Positions 44,734-53,819 of a DNA stretch of 64,000 nucleotides are shown here, piece by piece (position 1 is the stretch's first letter; the number at the start of each line of letters is the position of its first letter). The notes beneath the pieces were generated by a model. The model was not told the origin of the DNA, did no database searches, and saw only the letters and a list, made by a program, of their open reading frames with translations. A program made the position numbers and the translations under genes. The stretch spans positions 1,860,001 to 1,924,000 of the forward strand of contig NZ_CP133784.1 of NCBI RefSeq assembly GCF_034353875.1. Reading direction: 5' to 3'. Source of the stretch: Pseudomonas sp. MH9.2 (GTDB lineage: Bacteria > Pseudomonadota > Gammaproteobacteria > Pseudomonadales > Pseudomonadaceae).

Positions 44734-47130
44734 TTACATAGGTGTGATTTGTGGCCTTACACGCTTGATACCGGCGAGTTTAGTCCGTTTGAGTAGCAAC
44801 GCGTTGATCGCAACGACGGCCGAACTACCCGACATTGATAACGCAGCGATTTCTGGCGACAAAGTAAACGGGTAGAAGACGCCGGCTGCCAGCGGGAAGG
44901 CAATCAGATTGTAACCAACCGCCCACCATAGGTTCTGATGCATCTTGTGCAGGGTGGCGCGCGACAGTTCAATAGCACCGACGACATCGTACGGGTCGCT
45001 TTTCATCAAAATGACCTGCGCGCTTTCCATAGCCACGTCAGTGCCGGCACCGATCGCGAAACCTACGTCGGCCTGGGTCAGGGCCGGTGCGTCATTGATG
45101 CCGTCGCCTACCATGCCAACTTTGTGCCCCTGCTCTTGAAGCTCCTTAATCTTGGATGCTTTCTGGCCTGGAAGCACGTCGGCCAGCACTATATCAATAC
45201 CGAGTTCCTTGCCGATGCGATCGGCCGTGGCTTGATTATCGCCAGTAATCATCGCCACCTTTACGCCGCGCTCCTGCAACTTGGCGATCGTCGCCATGGA
45301 GGTCGGCCGCACGGCATCGGCGATGGCGATTAGACCGATCAGCTTTCCTGCGCGAGCGACATACACCACGGTTCGGCCCCCACCCTGGAGTCGGATGGCT
45401 TCTGTGGCCAGCGCCTGCAAAGGGATGACTTCGGATTCCATGAGTTTGAGATTACCGAGCAGTACCTTCTCACCGTCGATCATCGCGTGAGCACCTTGAC
45501 CATCGATGTTGGTAAATCCCGTTGCGACCTCGGCCGGTGAGGTCCCCAGTCTTTTGAGCACCGCCAACGCCAAGGGATGCTCCGAAAACTTCTCCACCCC
45601 CGCAGCGGCAGCCAGCAACTGAGCTTCGGTGACGCCTTGGGCAGTGACCATCTCTACCACGTCAGGCTGCCCTAGGGTGAGTGTGCCAGTCTTGTCGAAA
45701 ACGATGATGGTTAGCTTGGTAGCGTTCTCAAGTGCAGCGGCATTTTTGAACAAAATACCGTTCATAGCGCCGAGCCCTGTACCGACCATTATGGCCATCG
45801 GGGTGGCTAGGCCCAGAGCGTCGGGGCAGGCAATAACGAACACCGTGATCGTTAGCGTCAAAGCGAACAGCAGTGGCTGGTCCAGGACCCAGAACCACAC
45901 ACCGAAAGTGAGCACGCCAATGGCAATGGCTGCCAGAACCAGCCACTGCGAGGCCTGATCAGCGAGTAGCTGCCCGGGCGCCTTGGAGTTTTGGGCTTCC
46001 TGGACGAGTTTAACAATCTGGGCCAACGCCGTATTGGCGCCAACCTTGGTGGCCTTGTAGCGGAAGCTACCGCTCTTATTGATCGTGGCGCCAATGACGG
46101 GATCACCAAGAGCCTTCTTCACGGGCATCGATTCGCCGGTCAGCATAGACTCATCAACCTCAGAGCTACCCTCGATGATTTCGCCATCAACCGGAATCTT
46201 GTCACCCGGCTTAATGATGACCGTCTCGCCTGTCAACACCTCCGAGGTGGCCACCTTGATCTCGACGCCAGCGCGTACCACCGTTGTCATCGGCGGGGCC
46301 AGATCCATAAGGGCGCGGATCGCATCTGAGGCTCCTGCGCGTGCACGCATCTCAAGCCAGTGACCCAATAGAATGAAGACCAGCAGCACGGCTGCCGCTT
46401 CGTAGAACACCTCACCTTCGTATAGGAAGGTGGCCCCCACACTGAATAAATACCCAGTGCCGACCGAGAGTAAAACCAGAGTCGCCATGTTGGCCACCCG
46501 GTTGCGCGCAGCACGCCAGGCGGCGATGAAGAAAGGCCAACCCGGATAGGCGATCGCGCCAGTGGCGGCGATGAACAAAAAAACCTTCCGATTAAGGTCG
46601 AACGGGGTTGCGAAATCGCCGAACATCTTGCCCATCGGCGAGTATAGGAAGACAGGAATCGCGAACAACAGAGCAACGAAGAAGCGATTACGCATATCGT
46701 TGGCCATGTCCTGCATCGACATGCCAGCTGCATGCCCCATATCGTGCGTCATGTCGCTCATCGGTTGCTCGGGCTTGACGCTGTGATCCGCACTTGGATC
46801 ACTCCCCGGCTCCATTTCCTTCGGCGTATGTCCTTTGCTACCGCCATGTGTCATGTGACCTTTGTGCACGTCTGCGATCATCTTGTGATCTGTAGGTTCG
46901 CAGACGTGATCGGGAACGAGTTCACCACGGCAGTGGTAGCCGCAGTCAATGATGCGTTGTCGGATCTCTTGAGGCGACGCTTTCGCTTCATCAAAATGCA
47001 CAGTGGCACTGCCGGCCACATAGTTCACGTCGACATGATGGACACCCGATAGCGTTGCGATCTGTCGGTGGACGCCGGCCGCGCTCAGGGTGGAGATTAA
47101 CTCCCCCACTTCGAAGGTGCTGGTTTTCAT
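44734..47130 (-). CDS. P1B-type metal ATPase with an unusual CPD motif
   Basis: The 798-residue pump has an N-terminal ferredoxin-like domain without the CxxC metal site ([36 protein letters not shown]) and a His/Met-rich linker (90-145). The core has TGES (331-334), phosphorylated D479 in DKTGT, SEHPL and GDGIND. The transport motif, normally CPC or CPH, is C435-P436-D437. Helices 7-8 ([10 protein letters not shown] and [18 protein letters not shown]) most resemble the CopB-like P1B-3 group. It should export copper, silver or a related ion, with specificity uncertain. It starts 23 nt after PPK2 in the same direction. Confidence 0.9.
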   Translation of the reverse strand: MKTSTFEVGELISTLSAAGVHRQIATLSGVHHVDVNYVAGSATVHFDEAKASPQEIRQRIIDCGYHCRGELVPDHVCEPTDHKMIADVHKGHMTHGGSKGHTPKEMEPGSDPSADHSVKPEQPMSDMTHDMGHAAGMSMQDMANDMRNRFFVALLFAIPVFLYSPMGKMFGDFATPFDLNRKVFLFIAATGAIAYPGWPFFIAAWRAARNRVANMATLVLLSVGTGYLFSVGATFLYEGEVFYEAAAVLLVFILLGHWLEMRARAGASDAIRALMDLAPPMTTVVRAGVEIKVATSEVLTGETVIIKPGDKIPVDGEIIEGSSEVDESMLTGESMPVKKALGDPVIGATINKSGSFRYKATKVGANTALAQIVKLVQEAQNSKAPGQLLADQASQWLVLAAIAIGVLTFGVWFWVLDQPLLFALTLTITVFVIACPDALGLATPMAIMVGTGLGAMNGILFKNAAALENATKLTIIVFDKTGTLTLGQPDVVEMVTAQGVTEAQLLAAAAGVEKFSEHPLALAVLKRLGTSPAEVATGFTNIDGQGAHAMIDGEKVLLGNLKLMESEVIPLQALATEAIRLQGGGRTVVYVARAGKLIGLIAIADAVRPTSMATIAKLQERGVKVAMITGDNQATADRIGKELGIDIVLADVLPGQKASKIKELQEQGHKVGMVGDGINDAPALTQADVGFAIGAGTDVAMESAQVILMKSDPYDVVGAIELSRATLHKMHQNLWWAVGYNLIAFPLAAGVFYPFTLSPEIAALSMSGSSAVVAINALLLKRTKLAGIKRVRPQITPM

Positions 47131-47152
47131 GTTCGCTCCTGAGGCGCAGACA

Positions 47153-48028
47153 TCAGTTCGCCAGTTGCCTAGCGTCGACACAATTGGGCGTGAACTCGAA
47201 TACGATGTCTCGATCCGGCTCGACGAGTTTGTTCTTCTTGCCTGCGTAATGCAGTCGCGAGAGGACGTCGCGTATGAGATTTAGGCGCGCCAACCGCTTG
47301 TTGTCAGCCCGTACGATGCGCCACGGTGAGATAGCGGTATGCGTTCGCATCAGCATTTCATCGCGCGCGGCGGAGTACGCCTTCCACCGTTTGATGGCGA
47401 CAGCATCAATCGGACTCGTTTTCCATTGCTTGAGCGGATTACGTTGCCGATCGTCTAGTCGGCGCCGCTGCTCGTCCTTGCTGATATCGAGGTAATACTT
47501 CAGCAGCTTGATACCCGAGTTAACGAGCACTTCCTCGAACTTCGGCACCGATTGCATGAACTCCTCATGCTCGTCCTTCGAGCAAAAGCCCATCACATGC
47601 TCGACGCCGGCACGGTTGTACCAACTTCGATTGAACAGAACTAGCTCCCCAGCCACGGGGAGATGGGCGACGAAACGCTGGAAGTACCATCCACTACGCT
47701 CGCGGTCAGAGGGTTTGTCGAGTGCCACGACGCGCGTTTCGCGCGGGCTTAGGTGCTCGACGATGCGCTTGATGCTGCCGTCCTTGCCGGCGGCGTCTCG
47801 CCCCTCCAGCAGCACGAGAATCCTATCGCCGCAGCCGATAAAGTGCCTCTGTAGCTTGACCAACTCAATCTGCAAAACACGAAGTTGAGCTGCATAGTCA
47901 TTATGTGAGATCAACGCCTCGGTTTGCCCCCTACTGACGATGAGCTCAGCCGGCGTAATACCTGTGCCGCCTGCAACTGGCAGAGCGACGGCATCATTTC
48001 CCCTGGCATTTTTTTTCTTTTTGCTCAT
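47153..48028 (-). CDS. ppk2: Polyphosphate kinase 2 (PPK2)
   Basis: The 291-residue enzyme has the PPK2 P-loop fold: [38 protein letters not shown] (Walker A), [31 protein letters not shown] and a C-terminal [26 protein letters not shown]2 moves phosphate between polyphosphate and nucleotides. A Lys-rich N-terminus ([10 protein letters not shown]) is present. It lies directly upstream of the CPD-type ATPase; polyphosphate can chelate metals, so a link to metal tolerance or ATP supply is plausible (inference). Confidence 0.93.
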   Translation of the reverse strand: MSKKKKNARGNDAVALPVAGGTGITPAELIVSRGQTEALISHNDYAAQLRVLQIELVKLQRHFIGCGDRILVLLEGRDAAGKDGSIKRIVEHLSPRETRVVALDKPSDRERSGWYFQRFVAHLPVAGELVLFNRSWYNRAGVEHVMGFCSKDEHEEFMQSVPKFEEVLVNSGIKLLKYYLDISKDEQRRRLDDRQRNPLKQWKTSPIDAVAIKRWKAYSAARDEMLMRTHTAISPWRIVRADNKRLARLNLIRDVLSRLHYAGKKNKLVEPDRDIVFEFTPNCVDARQLAN

Positions 48029-48340
48029 AGACGTACTCCATCGTCCAGCTCGGTCGTTCGATCCTTCAGGGTAAAACTGATCTTGACGCCCACCGATTCG
48101 AACGGGATCGGTGTCACGGATACAAAATTTTTAGGCGCTTACGCACTGCTTGCACACGCACGCGATACGGGCACCTCCCTCGACACTAGGCGCCTTTCTG
48201 TTGAGGTACTAGGCCCGTGCAATCAACAGATAGAGGCCTTGAGGCGATTACTTGTCTGCGTCACTGGACCCGCTAACACAACTCATGTGTTGATCCATAG
48301 ACGACTGAATAAACGAAGTTAAAGGAGTGCCAGCGATCCT
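48029..48340. other. Intergenic stretch, nothing recognised
   Basis: This 312-bp gap lies between the ICMT-like and PPK2 genes on the minus strand. An open plus-strand frame runs through it from inside ppk2, but its codons and start give no support. No hairpin or repeat stood out. Confidence 0.4.
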
Positions 48341-49003
48341 TCAGGAAACCTTGTTTCGGGGGGGCGATACCCGCTTGCGCAGCCACGGAAAGAAGCGTGG
48401 CGTCCTCGCCGCATAATCTTCGAATTCCGCACCGAACTGCTTACGCATCTCCGCCTCTTCTGTGATAGCCAGCCGCGCATACATCACTAGCAAAATAGGA
48501 AACATCAGCAAGGTCAGCAACGTCGGCCACTGGAGCAGAAAGCCCAGTAGAATAAGCACGAACGCAACGTACTGCGGATGGCGGATATGCGCATACGGGC
48601 CTGAAATGGCGAGACTTTTACGCCGCTGAGCGTGGTACAGGACATTCCACGCGCTGGACAGTAAATAGAAGCCGAATCCGAGGAACACATAGCTGGCAAT
48701 GTGCAGCACACCGAAGTGCGGATCGCCCTTGTCACCGAGTAACGTCGACCATAGGTGGCCAGTGTTGTGGGAAAATAGGTCGAGGCTCGGAAACTTCGTC
48801 TGAAGCCAGCCCGACATCAGGTAGATGGTCAGCGGAAAACCATACATCTCGACGAACAGAGCTACTACGAAGGCTGCGAACGCCCCGAAAGTGCGCCAGT
48901 CGCGCGCGGTCTGAGGCTTGGAGAAACTGAACGCGAACATGATGAAGATGGCCGAATTGAGGACGACAAGCGTCCATAGTCCGTAGGCCGGCGTGTCGTG
49001 CAT
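48341..49003 (-). CDS. Isoprenylcysteine methyltransferase-like (ICMT/PEMT family) membrane protein
   Basis: The 220-residue protein has about five membrane helices and the family signature GPYAHIRHPQYVAFVLILLGFLLQ, then an E-E-x-x-M segment (ITEEAEMRKQFGAEFEDYAARTPRFFPW) typical of the SAM-binding C-terminus of ICMT/PEMT-like enzymes. Such genes recur in heavy-metal resistance islands; the methyl acceptor is unknown. It follows the DUF2933 gene by 2 nt and so shares its operon. Confidence 0.88.
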   Translation of the reverse strand: MHDTPAYGLWTLVVLNSAIFIMFAFSFSKPQTARDWRTFGAFAAFVVALFVEMYGFPLTIYLMSGWLQTKFPSLDLFSHNTGHLWSTLLGDKGDPHFGVLHIASYVFLGFGFYLLSSAWNVLYHAQRRKSLAISGPYAHIRHPQYVAFVLILLGFLLQWPTLLTLLMFPILLVMYARLAITEEAEMRKQFGAEFEDYAARTPRFFPWLRKRVSPPRNKVS

Positions 49004-49005
49004 GA

Positions 49006-49275
49006 CTAATCTCCACTCTTAGGCGGCTGCGATGGTCCTGATGGAGGCGAGCCCGACGGGCCTTCTTGATGGTGACCGTGTCCGCCGTGCATGAAGAAGT
49101 GCATCAGCGGGCACGCCAGCAGCAGCAGAAACGGCAGTGCGCCGAAGAAATGGGCACGGTGCTCGCTTAACAGGAAATACGCAGCAATGGCGCCAAAAAC
49201 GATCAGACCGATCGAGTAGCGCGAACCCCAGAAGCCTGGTGGCTCGGAGTTGTGTTGAAGGTGCTCGTGATTCAC
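49006..49275 (-). CDS. DUF2933 small membrane protein (first copy)
   Basis: The 89-residue protein has two membrane segments and the DUF2933 core: GLIVFGAIAAYFLLSEHRAHFF, then ALPFLLLLACPLMHFFMHGGHGHH, ending in a Pro/Ser-rich tail. The His-rich end of the second helix could bind metal. The start is GTG 49275 with AAGGAG 8 nt upstream. DUF2933 genes are frequent in copper islands; a second copy lies at 56177. Function unknown. Confidence 0.88.
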   Translation of the reverse strand: MNHEHLQHNSEPPGFWGSRYSIGLIVFGAIAAYFLLSEHRAHFFGALPFLLLLACPLMHFFMHGGHGHHQEGPSGSPPSGPSQPPKSGD

Positions 49276-49409
49276 TAGATTCTCCTTAAGTAGCGAAAGC
49301 AGATAAAGAACATCTCTACATTTGCTCGTATAGGCTAAGTCTTAAATGAACTTTTACGTTTCTAAGCATTGGACAATGCGTAGCACTGGAAATCGAACAA
49401 GTTCGAAGA

Positions 49410-49877
49410 TTAGTTCACAGGATACTGCGCAATCACTTGATCAATCCCTGCCTTGGTCAGGCCGATAACCTGATAACCCGCCTGTTTCCCGCTGACCTCC
49501 ATACCTGGAGAGCCGGCCGGCATGCCGGGTACAGCAATCCCGATAAGGTCGGAACGCTTGCTCAACGCGATTATTTGCTCTGCGGGTACATGGCCTTCAA
49601 TGAATTTTCCATTGAATACTGCGGTATGGCATGACGATAAGCGTGGCACTACGCCCAGTTCCTGCTTGACCACGCTCATGTTTGCTTCCACGTGATCAAT
49701 CACGGTGAAGCCGTTCATCTCAAGGTGCTGAATCCACTTTTTGCAGCACCCGCAGCTAGCGTCACGATGAACATCAATCGTCGGAGCCTCTGTTGCATAG
49801 GCAGTTGAACTCATGAACAGAGCCGTGAATGTTGCTACACGCAGTGCCCGACTGGAGAGAAAGACGTTATTTCGCAT
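49410..49877 (-). CDS. DUF411 periplasmic metal-binding protein
   Basis: The 155-residue exported protein has a signal peptide (cleavage near AYA) and a DUF411 domain: IDVHRDASCGCCKKWIQHLEMNGFTVIDHV, LGVVPRLSSCHTAVFNGKFIEGHVPAEQI and AVPGMPAGSPGMEVSG. The CGCC site and the Cys-His of SSCHTA are likely copper ligands; the family is found in copper and silver resistance loci. ATG 49877 is chosen for its AGGAG; 49895 is a possible longer start. It lies 3' of copB on the same strand. Confidence 0.9.
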   Translation of the reverse strand: MRNNVFLSSRALRVATFTALFMSSTAYATEAPTIDVHRDASCGCCKKWIQHLEMNGFTVIDHVEANMSVVKQELGVVPRLSSCHTAVFNGKFIEGHVPAEQIIALSKRSDLIGIAVPGMPAGSPGMEVSGKQAGYQVIGLTKAGIDQVIAQYPVN

Positions 49878-49965
49878 GAATATGCTCCTTGCCATCGGCA
49901 GGGGTGCGAGTTGCTGGTTAATCAGCTGCTCTGCACCCGGTTATGATTGTTTTCATATTACAAAC

Positions 49966-50904
49966 TTAAAACCACATTCGAATACCGACTACAAATCGAG
50001 CCTCGTTTGTATCGTTCCCTTCATCTCTAACCAAATCGGCGGTCTTACCGTAGGAGCGATTCCAGGTAACCCCAATATAGGGGGCAAACTCGCGGACTAT
50101 CTCGTAGCGCAGTCGAAAACCAGTTTCGGTGTCAGCCAAACCAGAACCTATGCCGCGCCCCGGATCGTTCTCCCCATAGAGGTTCATTTCGACTCTGGGC
50201 TGCAAGATCAGGCGATTGGTGAGCAGAATGTCGTACTCGCCTTCTAGCCGAGCGGCGGTCTGACCGTTCTCGCCAATGAAAGCGGTCACTTCAGACTCGA
50301 AGTTATACAGGGCCATACCCTGGATGCCGATGGCGCCCCATGTCTGTGGCGAGCCGGGCTTAAAGTCCTGACGCACACCAGTGACAACGTCCCACCAAGG
50401 GCTGATTGCGTGCCCCCACAGCGCCTGAATTTCGGCGTGCTCAGTCACCCCGTTAGTCCGCTCACCTTCCGATCGCAGCCACAAACGATCGACGTCACCC
50501 CCTATCCACCCCTTCGCGTCCCAATTCAGCGTGCTGCCGTTTTCAGCACCCTGATATTCGAATTGATCAAGGAGGAAGAAGGTGTTGAGTTGCATGTCAT
50601 GAACACCGTGACCTGCAACGTCAGGAAACGCCGCCTGGCGATCTGCGTCGGTCAGTACCGGTATGGGCGTTCGACTGGTGCTGGTCGGTTGCGAATCCCT
50701 ATTCATCACTTTGCTGTGATCCATCGTCTCCATCTGACCAGCGTCCATGGTGTCCATGGTATCCATCGAACCATGAGCCATCTTTGCGTGATCCATCTGG
50801 CTGCCTTTGGTGGGCATCGACGGATCCATTTCCTCGGCTGTGGCCGCCAGGTTAACAACAGCTGCACTGACTGAAACCGTCAGAGCCATCAAATACTTAC
50901 TCAT
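49966..50904 (-). CDS. copB: Copper resistance protein B, outer membrane
   Basis: The 312-residue protein has a signal peptide, a Met/His/Asp-rich N-terminal region (about 25-70: [20 protein letters not shown]) for copper binding, and a C-terminal beta-barrel ([37 protein letters not shown]) ending in Phe (VVGIRMWF). This is the PcoB/CopB layout; it binds and handles excess copper in the outer membrane. It starts 12 nt downstream of the copA stop, so copA and copB form an operon. Confidence 0.94.
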   Translation of the reverse strand: MSKYLMALTVSVSAAVVNLAATAEEMDPSMPTKGSQMDHAKMAHGSMDTMDTMDAGQMETMDHSKVMNRDSQPTSTSRTPIPVLTDADRQAAFPDVAGHGVHDMQLNTFFLLDQFEYQGAENGSTLNWDAKGWIGGDVDRLWLRSEGERTNGVTEHAEIQALWGHAISPWWDVVTGVRQDFKPGSPQTWGAIGIQGMALYNFESEVTAFIGENGQTAARLEGEYDILLTNRLILQPRVEMNLYGENDPGRGIGSGLADTETGFRLRYEIVREFAPYIGVTWNRSYGKTADLVRDEGNDTNEARFVVGIRMWF

Positions 50905-50916
50905 AACCAGCGTCCT

Positions 50917-52785
50917 TTACTCATCAACCCGTACTTCACGGACCATGCCCATTTCCATGTGAAATAGCAGGTGGCAGTGATAGGCCCAGCGTCCTAGCGC
51001 ATCGGCTGTTACCCGATAGCTGCGTTTAGTCCCGGGTGGCATGTCGATGGTGTGTTTGCGCACCATGAAATTACCGCTCTCATCCTCAAGATCGCTCCAC
51101 ATGCCGTGAAGGTGGATGGGGTGAGTCATCATGGTGTCGTTCACTAATGTTATACGCACGCGTTCGCCATACTTGAGGCGTATTGGCTCAGCATCAGAAA
51201 ACTTAATGCCGTTGAACGACCAGGCAAACTTCTCCATATGGCCTGTCAGATGCAGCTCAATGGTGCGATTGGGTGTACGGCCATCGGGGTCTGGAAAGGC
51301 GCTCTTCAAATCTGCGTAGGTGAGTGCGCGACGGCCGTTGTTCCTCAAGCCAATGCCAGGGTCGTTCAGCTTGGGCGTCGCAGTCATAGCCTGCATATCG
51401 ACCAAGGGATTGTTCGTTTCGGAAGCGGGGTGAGACTGCATATCTCCCTCCATACCACTCATTCCGGCCATCCCTGACATATCGCCTTGTTTCATGCTGC
51501 TGCCGGCCATCCCGGCCATCCCGGCCATATCACCTTGTTTCATGCTGCTGCCGTCCATCCCAGCCATGCTGCCGTGATCCATCCCAGCCATCCCGGACAT
51601 ATCACCTTGTTTCATGCTGCCGCCGTCCATCCCGGCCATGCTGCCGTGATCCATCCCGGCCATACCGCCCATGCCCATGTCATCCATAGTGATGAGTGGA
51701 CGTGGATCGGTCGCGGGTACCGGCGCGCTCATCCCTTCACGTATGGCCAAGGTTCCGCGTGCATATCCGGTTCGGTCCATGGACTGGGCGAAGATGGTGT
51801 AAGCCTCTTCACTCACAGGCTCCACAATCACGTCATAGGTTTCTGCCACTGCGATACGGAACTCATCGACGCTGACAGGGTTGATGTGCTGACCATCGGC
51901 GGCCACGACGATCATTTTCAAACCGGGGATGCGAACATCGAAGTAGCTCATGGATGAGCCGTTAATGAAGCGCAGACGGAGCTTTTCGCCGCGTTTGAAA
52001 ATGCCAGTCCAGTTGCCGTTGGGCGCCTGACCATTCATGAGGTAGGTATAAGTATCCCCACTCACGTCCGCGAGATCAGTGGGGCTCATTTTCATCTCGG
52101 CCCACATCTTCCGATCGGCCACCGTCGCAGCCCAGCCTTTCTCGCTGACATCCTCGATGAAATTGCCAACGGTACGTTTATGATGGTTGTAGTAGTCTGA
52201 CTGTTTCTTGAGCTTGGCCATGACACGGTCGGGATCTTCATCGGTCCAGTCAGTCAACATCACCACATAGTCGCGGTTGTATTGAAAAGGTTCGGGGGCT
52301 TTCGCGTCGATTACAATCGGCCCGTAAACGCCTGCTTGTTCTTGCAAACCCGAGTGACTGTGGTACCAATAAGTACCGTTCTGATTGACCTTGAATGTGT
52401 ACTCGTACATGCCATCGGGCGCGATGCCATGAAAGCTCATGCCTGGCACGCCGTCCATATTCGCCGGCAGGATAATCCCGTGCCAGTGAATAGAAGTGTC
52501 TTGATCAAGGCGGTTTTTCACTCGTAGAGTGACCGTCTCACCTTCACGCCAGCGCAGCAATGGCCCCGGCAAAGAGCCATTAATCGTCATGGCTGTACGT
52601 GGCGAGCCGGTGATGTTCACCGGAGTTTCACCAATGAACAGATCAAACTCGTTGCCGGTCAGTACGCTCGGCATTCCGGGGCTGGTTACCGCCCATACCG
52701 GGGTGCGCCACAGACCAAGACCGCCGAGAATGCCACCAGCGGCCAAGCCTTTGACGAAGGTCCGCCTAGAGGTTTTGGAATGCAT
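50917..52785 (-). CDS. copA: Periplasmic multicopper oxidase CopA
   Basis: The 622-residue protein has a Tat signal (SRRTFVKGLAAGGILGG) and all four multicopper-oxidase copper motifs: HWHG (SIHWHGIILP), WYHSHSGLQ, HPIHLHGMW and HCHLLFHMEMGM with the type 1 copper Met. A long Met-rich insert (residues about 375-450) is encoded by tandem repeats. PcoA/CopA oxidises Cu(I) to Cu(II) and binds copper in the periplasm. The ATG at 52785 (MHSKTSRRTF) is preferred to TTG 52800. copB follows by 12 nt; a CopR-like box lies at 52970-52985. Confidence 0.95.
   Translation of the reverse strand: MHSKTSRRTFVKGLAAGGILGGLGLWRTPVWAVTSPGMPSVLTGNEFDLFIGETPVNITGSPRTAMTINGSLPGPLLRWREGETVTLRVKNRLDQDTSIHWHGIILPANMDGVPGMSFHGIAPDGMYEYTFKVNQNGTYWYHSHSGLQEQAGVYGPIVIDAKAPEPFQYNRDYVVMLTDWTDEDPDRVMAKLKKQSDYYNHHKRTVGNFIEDVSEKGWAATVADRKMWAEMKMSPTDLADVSGDTYTYLMNGQAPNGNWTGIFKRGEKLRLRFINGSSMSYFDVRIPGLKMIVVAADGQHINPVSVDEFRIAVAETYDVIVEPVSEEAYTIFAQSMDRTGYARGTLAIREGMSAPVPATDPRPLITMDDMGMGGMAGMDHGSMAGMDGGSMKQGDMSGMAGMDHGSMAGMDGSSMKQGDMAGMAGMAGSSMKQGDMSGMAGMSGMEGDMQSHPASETNNPLVDMQAMTATPKLNDPGIGLRNNGRRALTYADLKSAFPDPDGRTPNRTIELHLTGHMEKFAWSFNGIKFSDAEPIRLKYGERVRITLVNDTMMTHPIHLHGMWSDLEDESGNFMVRKHTIDMPPGTKRSYRVTADALGRWAYHCHLLFHMEMGMVREVRVDE
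51479..51670 (-). repeat. Tandem Met-rich repeats inside copA
   Basis: Three imperfect units of about 48-72 nt share the block ATATCACCTTGTTTCATGCT and encode variants of GMDHGSMAGMDGSSMKQGDMS. They give copA a variable array of Met-rich copper-binding units and could change in copy number. Confidence 0.9.
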
Positions 52786-52875
52786 ACCGTTTATGTCCAA
52801 TCAGTCAAAAGGGAAACCGTGCGAAACAGCCACTGCGTTATGCTTTCAGGTTGACGGCGCCGTATCAGGCGTTCA

Positions 52876-52953
52876 TTACACAGCCTGATGACCCTTGCCG
52901 TCGCCGCTAAAGACAAAACTCATACAGCAGACGAAGCAAAGAAGCTGCCACAT
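52876..52953 (-). CDS. Candidate 25-residue Cys-rich peptide upstream of copA
   Basis: A short frame encodes MWQLLCFVCCMSFVFSGDGK and five more residues (GHQAV), with GAGGTGG about 7 nt before the ATG. It has three Cys and a hydrophobic core with FVCCM. It lies between the ptrA-like gene and copA. Because a CopR-like box starts only 17 nt upstream of its ATG, the peptide would be made only from transcripts that begin further upstream (at ptrA), or it may be chance. It might be a copper-sensing leader (inference). Confidence 0.45.
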   Translation of the reverse strand: MWQLLCFVCCMSFVFSGDGKGHQAV

Positions 52954-52969
52954 TTGAACCACCTCTGTG

Positions 52970-52985
52970 ATTACATTTCTGTCAG
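52970..52985 (-). promoter_or_regulatory. CopR-type box upstream of copA
   Basis: The plus strand reads ATTACA-TTTC-TGTCAG, the same half-sites as at 53332 and 56718. It lies between the ptrA-like gene and copA and is a likely binding site for the CopR response regulator encoded at 56797. Confidence 0.7.
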
Positions 52986-53006
52986 CTTGGGCGCGCATCA
53001 AACTGC

Positions 53007-53213
53007 TCAGCATTTAACGTGGTCGTCCTCTTTAGGATTGCTATCTGCTACCGGGGTTTGAGTGCCTTGCTTTTGAGCCACTTGGTAAGCTTCCATTGAG
53101 ACCTGCCTGGCCGCTTCCATGCGGGCGAATGCGCGATCACCACCGCCTTCGGCCATCGCCACAGAAGAGAGTGTCAGAGCTGCAACGACCAGCAGGGTTT
53201 TTATGGATTTCAT
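53007..53213 (-). CDS. PtrA-like small periplasmic copper-induced protein
   Basis: The 68-residue protein has a signal peptide (cleavage after AMA) and a short helical mature part, EGGGDRAFARMEAARQVSMEAYQ, with a His-Cys pair near the end (DDHVKC). It matches the PtrA N-terminal-type small proteins found in Pseudomonas copper loci, where related peptides are copper-induced. It is upstream of copA on the same strand, with two CopR-like boxes in its 5' region. Confidence 0.83.
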   Translation of the reverse strand: MKSIKTLLVVAALTLSSVAMAEGGGDRAFARMEAARQVSMEAYQVAQKQGTQTPVADSNPKEDDHVKC

Positions 53214-53331
53214 AGGGGGATCCTCGGATGAGATGCAGTGACCCCATTCAAATCAAGACGACGTGAAGGGGCGGAGTTCGAGACGCGACGTAATCTTAAA
53301 ACTTGCCCCCTGTCAGAAACCTTAAGCGAAC

Positions 53332-53347
53332 ATTACAGTTGTGTCAG
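53332..53347 (-). promoter_or_regulatory. CopR-type box upstream of the ptrA-like gene
   Basis: The plus strand reads ATTACA-GTTG-TGTCAG, 119 nt upstream of the ptrA-like start and in the same orientation relative to its target as the copA box. It lies in the gene-free stretch 53214-53519, which holds the promoters of the ptrA-copA-copB set. Confidence 0.7.
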
Positions 53348-53444
53348 GTTGTCACTGCCCTCTTGAACAGCAGAGGACTTACTGCGTAAGGTCTCACTCA
53401 CCCAAGCAATATCGCACCGCAATTAATCGCATTAAAATTTATAT

Positions 53445-53460
53445 ATGACAATTTTGTAAG
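53445..53460 (-). promoter_or_regulatory. Variant CopR-type box
   Basis: The minus strand reads CTTACA-AAAT-TGTCAT, keeping TTACA-N4-TGTCA but in the opposite orientation to the other boxes. It lies 60 nt downstream of the HMA chaperone stop and 232 nt upstream of the ptrA-like start. Confidence 0.5.
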
Positions 53461-53519
53461 CTTCCAGTCACTTCCAAAGAGGGCTAGTTATTTCAACTCC
53501 GACTGCCCTAAGCTTCAGC

Positions 53520-53708
53520 TCAGACGCTGCACTTGGAAGGAAAACCCAAAGCGTCAACAAGGGTGCGAACGCGCTCTGGGCTTCCGTTGCTTTCGACGTT
53601 GACCTTACCGGTAGTACGATCCACCGAAACCGTTGCCTCGTTATCCAGCCTGGTGCCTTTGCTGACGCAGCCTCCGCAACCAATTTCTGACACCTCTAAG
53701 ATGAACAT
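53520..53708 (-). CDS. Short HMA copper chaperone, slightly truncated
   Basis: The 62-residue protein has the metal motif IGCGGCVSK and later VSVDRTTGKVNVESNGSPERVRTLVDALGFPSKCSV, the second half of an HMA domain. Compared with usual HMA domains the first helix is about four residues short (SKGTRLDNEA), as if a small in-frame deletion had occurred. An extra Cys near the C-terminus is present. It is transcribed after the Cu ATPase and would deliver Cu(I) to it if still folded. Confidence 0.8.
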   Translation of the reverse strand: MFILEVSEIGCGGCVSKGTRLDNEATVSVDRTTGKVNVESNGSPERVRTLVDALGFPSKCSV

Positions 53709-53819
53709 AGGTATTCCTCTCGTGTTGAGCGCCCTATTTAGCCGCAACTACAGCACCGACATTGACTTCATAGGAAGGTCAAGAGTTGTCTGTATCGTAA
53801 CTTGAATAGGGCCCGGATC

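Noticed and set aside
47924..48322. Plus-strand frame running from ppk2 into the following gap
   Set aside because: Its start lies antisense inside ppk2 and the part beyond it has no protein similarity.
51479..51670. Regularly spaced repeats considered as a CRISPR array
   Set aside because: The repeats are in frame inside copA and encode its Met-rich insert; units and spacers are not CRISPR-like.
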